Positions 5,815 through 6,500 of a stretch of DNA of 6,500 nt are shown here, in pieces; positions within the stretch are counted from its first letter, which is position 1, and the number at the start of each line of letters is the position of its first letter. This DNA comes from Proteobacteria bacterium UBA2996 (GTDB lineage Bacteria > Pseudomonadota > Gammaproteobacteria > Arenicellales > UBA868). Below the pieces are notes generated by a model. That model worked only from the letters and a program-made list of their open reading frames with translations. It was not told the DNA's origin and searched no databases. The position numbers and the translations under genes were made by a program. Location: NCBI GenBank assembly GCA_002346525.1, contig DDZY01000052.1, positions 1-6,500 on the forward strand, written 5' to 3'.

Positions 5815-6500
5815 ATGGCGGTTAACGAACTTCCCTCAGCCCGCCCTGCCGCACCGGAGACATTGCGCCGGAGAATTCGTATCGCTGGCGTTCTGGCACT
5901 GGCGCTTTCCCTGCTGCTGGTGGGGCGCTTCTACTCGCTTCAGGTCTTACAGTACGAACGCTATCAGACATTGTCACTGGATAACCATATCCGTATCCAG
6001 GCTCTGCCTCCCGTTCGGGGTCTGGTGCTGGATAGAAACGGCGTTGTGCTGGCGCAGAACACAGCGGTTCACATTCTGCAGGTGGTCCCCGAGAAAGTGC
6101 ATGACATCAATGTGATGTTGCAGGGGATTGATGATCTGGTCGGGCTGAGCACTGCCGAGATTGAGGTTTTTCGCTCCCGGATGAACAAACAGCCTGCTTT
6201 CAAGAAAGTATTGCTCAAATCCAGACTGGATGATGCCCAGACAGCCACTTTTGCGGTGAACGAATACCGCTTTCCAGGCGTCACCTTGGAAGCGGTGCTG
6301 CATAGGGACTATCCCGAAGGCAGCCTGGTTTCGCATGTGTTGGGTTATGTGGGCCGGATCAGCGAGAGGGATGAGGCGACCATCGATGCCTCGGCTTATC
6401 AGGGGGTTCGCAACATCGGCAAGATAGGTATCGAGAAACAGTATGAGGACGTGCTGCTCGGCCGTCCTGGTTTTGAACAGGTCGAGATTGATGCCCATGG
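5815..6500 (+). CDS. mrdA: MrdA (PBP2), elongation-specific peptidoglycan transpeptidase, N-terminal part
   Basis: PBP2 is the class B penicillin-binding protein that cross-links peptidoglycan during sidewall growth, paired with the RodA glycosyltransferase and activated by MreC. The window holds 228 complete codons of an expected 600-650. Seen: a cytoplasmic basic tail (LRRRIRI at 17-23); one membrane anchor at about 23-41; LSLDNHIRIQALPPVRGLVL at 53-72 continuing into DRNGVVLAQN at 73-82, the class B dimerisation/pedestal block; RDYPEGSLVSHVLGYVG at 164-180; and NIGKIGIEKQYEDVLLGRPG at 200-219. The catalytic SxxK, SxN and KTG motifs lie beyond the edge. The ATG is 3 bases after the mreD stop with only a weak GAG upstream, so coupling to mreD is likely. 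FtsI is unlikely, because the IGKxGIEKxYE block and the mre context fit PBP2. rodA would be expected next. Confidence 0.96.
   Translation, partial: MAVNELPSARPAAPETLRRRIRIAGVLALALSLLLVGRFYSLQVLQYERYQTLSLDNHIRIQALPPVRGLVLDRNGVVLAQNTAVHILQVVPEKVHDINVMLQGIDDLVGLSTAEIEVFRSRMNKQPAFKKVLLKSRLDDAQTATFAVNEYRFPGVTLEAVLHRDYPEGSLVSHVLGYVGRISERDEATIDASAYQGVRNIGKIGIEKQYEDVLLGRPGFEQVEIDAH

Noticed and set aside
5974..6498. 174-codon minus-strand open frame opposite mrdA
   Set aside because: The plus-strand frame carries clear PBP2 motifs through the same stretch; the antisense frame has none.
1..6500. Mobile element, CRISPR array, tRNA or accessory/defence system
   Set aside because: Nearly all of the sequence is accounted for by seven conserved housekeeping genes in tight order; I saw no transposase, regular direct repeats, cloverleaf or abrupt composition change.

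Overview
The window is an ordinary proteobacterial housekeeping region: two divergent gene clusters on either side of a 124-base intergenic stretch (3201-3324). Leftwards (minus strand) run gatC, gatA and gatB, encoding the GatCAB tRNA-dependent amidotransferase. Rightwards (plus strand) run mreB, mreC, mreD and the first third of mrdA (PBP2), encoding the rod-shape (elongasome) machinery. All identifications come from reading the translated proteins for family motifs and comparing them with remembered family members; no search was run. I see no mobile element, CRISPR array, RNA gene, defence system or other accessory gene.

Organism: a rod-shaped Gram-negative bacterium, most likely a beta- or gammaproteobacterium. 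GatB lacks the zinc-knuckle cysteines, as expected in proteobacteria. MreB matches the proteobacterial type almost end to end and is 346 residues long, close to the E. coli length. The layout gatBAC <- -> mreBCD is familiar from Pseudomonas. The extension directly into mrdA is the arrangement I recall for many betaproteobacteria and some gammaproteobacteria. The end of MreB (the RGCG turn and the LGDVFTHE tail) leans towards betaproteobacteria or deep-branching gammaproteobacteria. I cannot name a genus.

Left cluster (1-3200): gatC starts at a GTG, gatA follows after 51 bases, and gatB follows gatA after only 2 bases, so translational coupling is likely. GatA hydrolyses glutamine, GatB phosphorylates misacylated Asp-tRNA(Asn) and/or Glu-tRNA(Gln) and transfers the ammonia, and GatC ties the two together. 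gatB runs off the left edge about a dozen residues short of its end. Its presence implies that the host makes Asn-tRNA, Gln-tRNA or both by the indirect route.

Right cluster (3325-6500): MreB forms membrane-bound actin-like filaments. MreC is a periplasmic scaffold with a single membrane anchor, MreD is a multi-pass membrane protein, and MrdA is the elongation transpeptidase that MreC activates. mreC and mreD overlap by 8 bases and mreD and mrdA are 3 bases apart, so these three are coupled. An 80-base gap and a strong ribosome binding site separate mreB from mreC.

The points worth a second look are modest: a perfect CTAG-containing palindrome between the two divergent promoters, weak or absent ribosome binding sites at the two outermost starts, an atypical MreC N-terminus, and T-tracts inside mreB. 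I do not find evidence of an undescribed system here.
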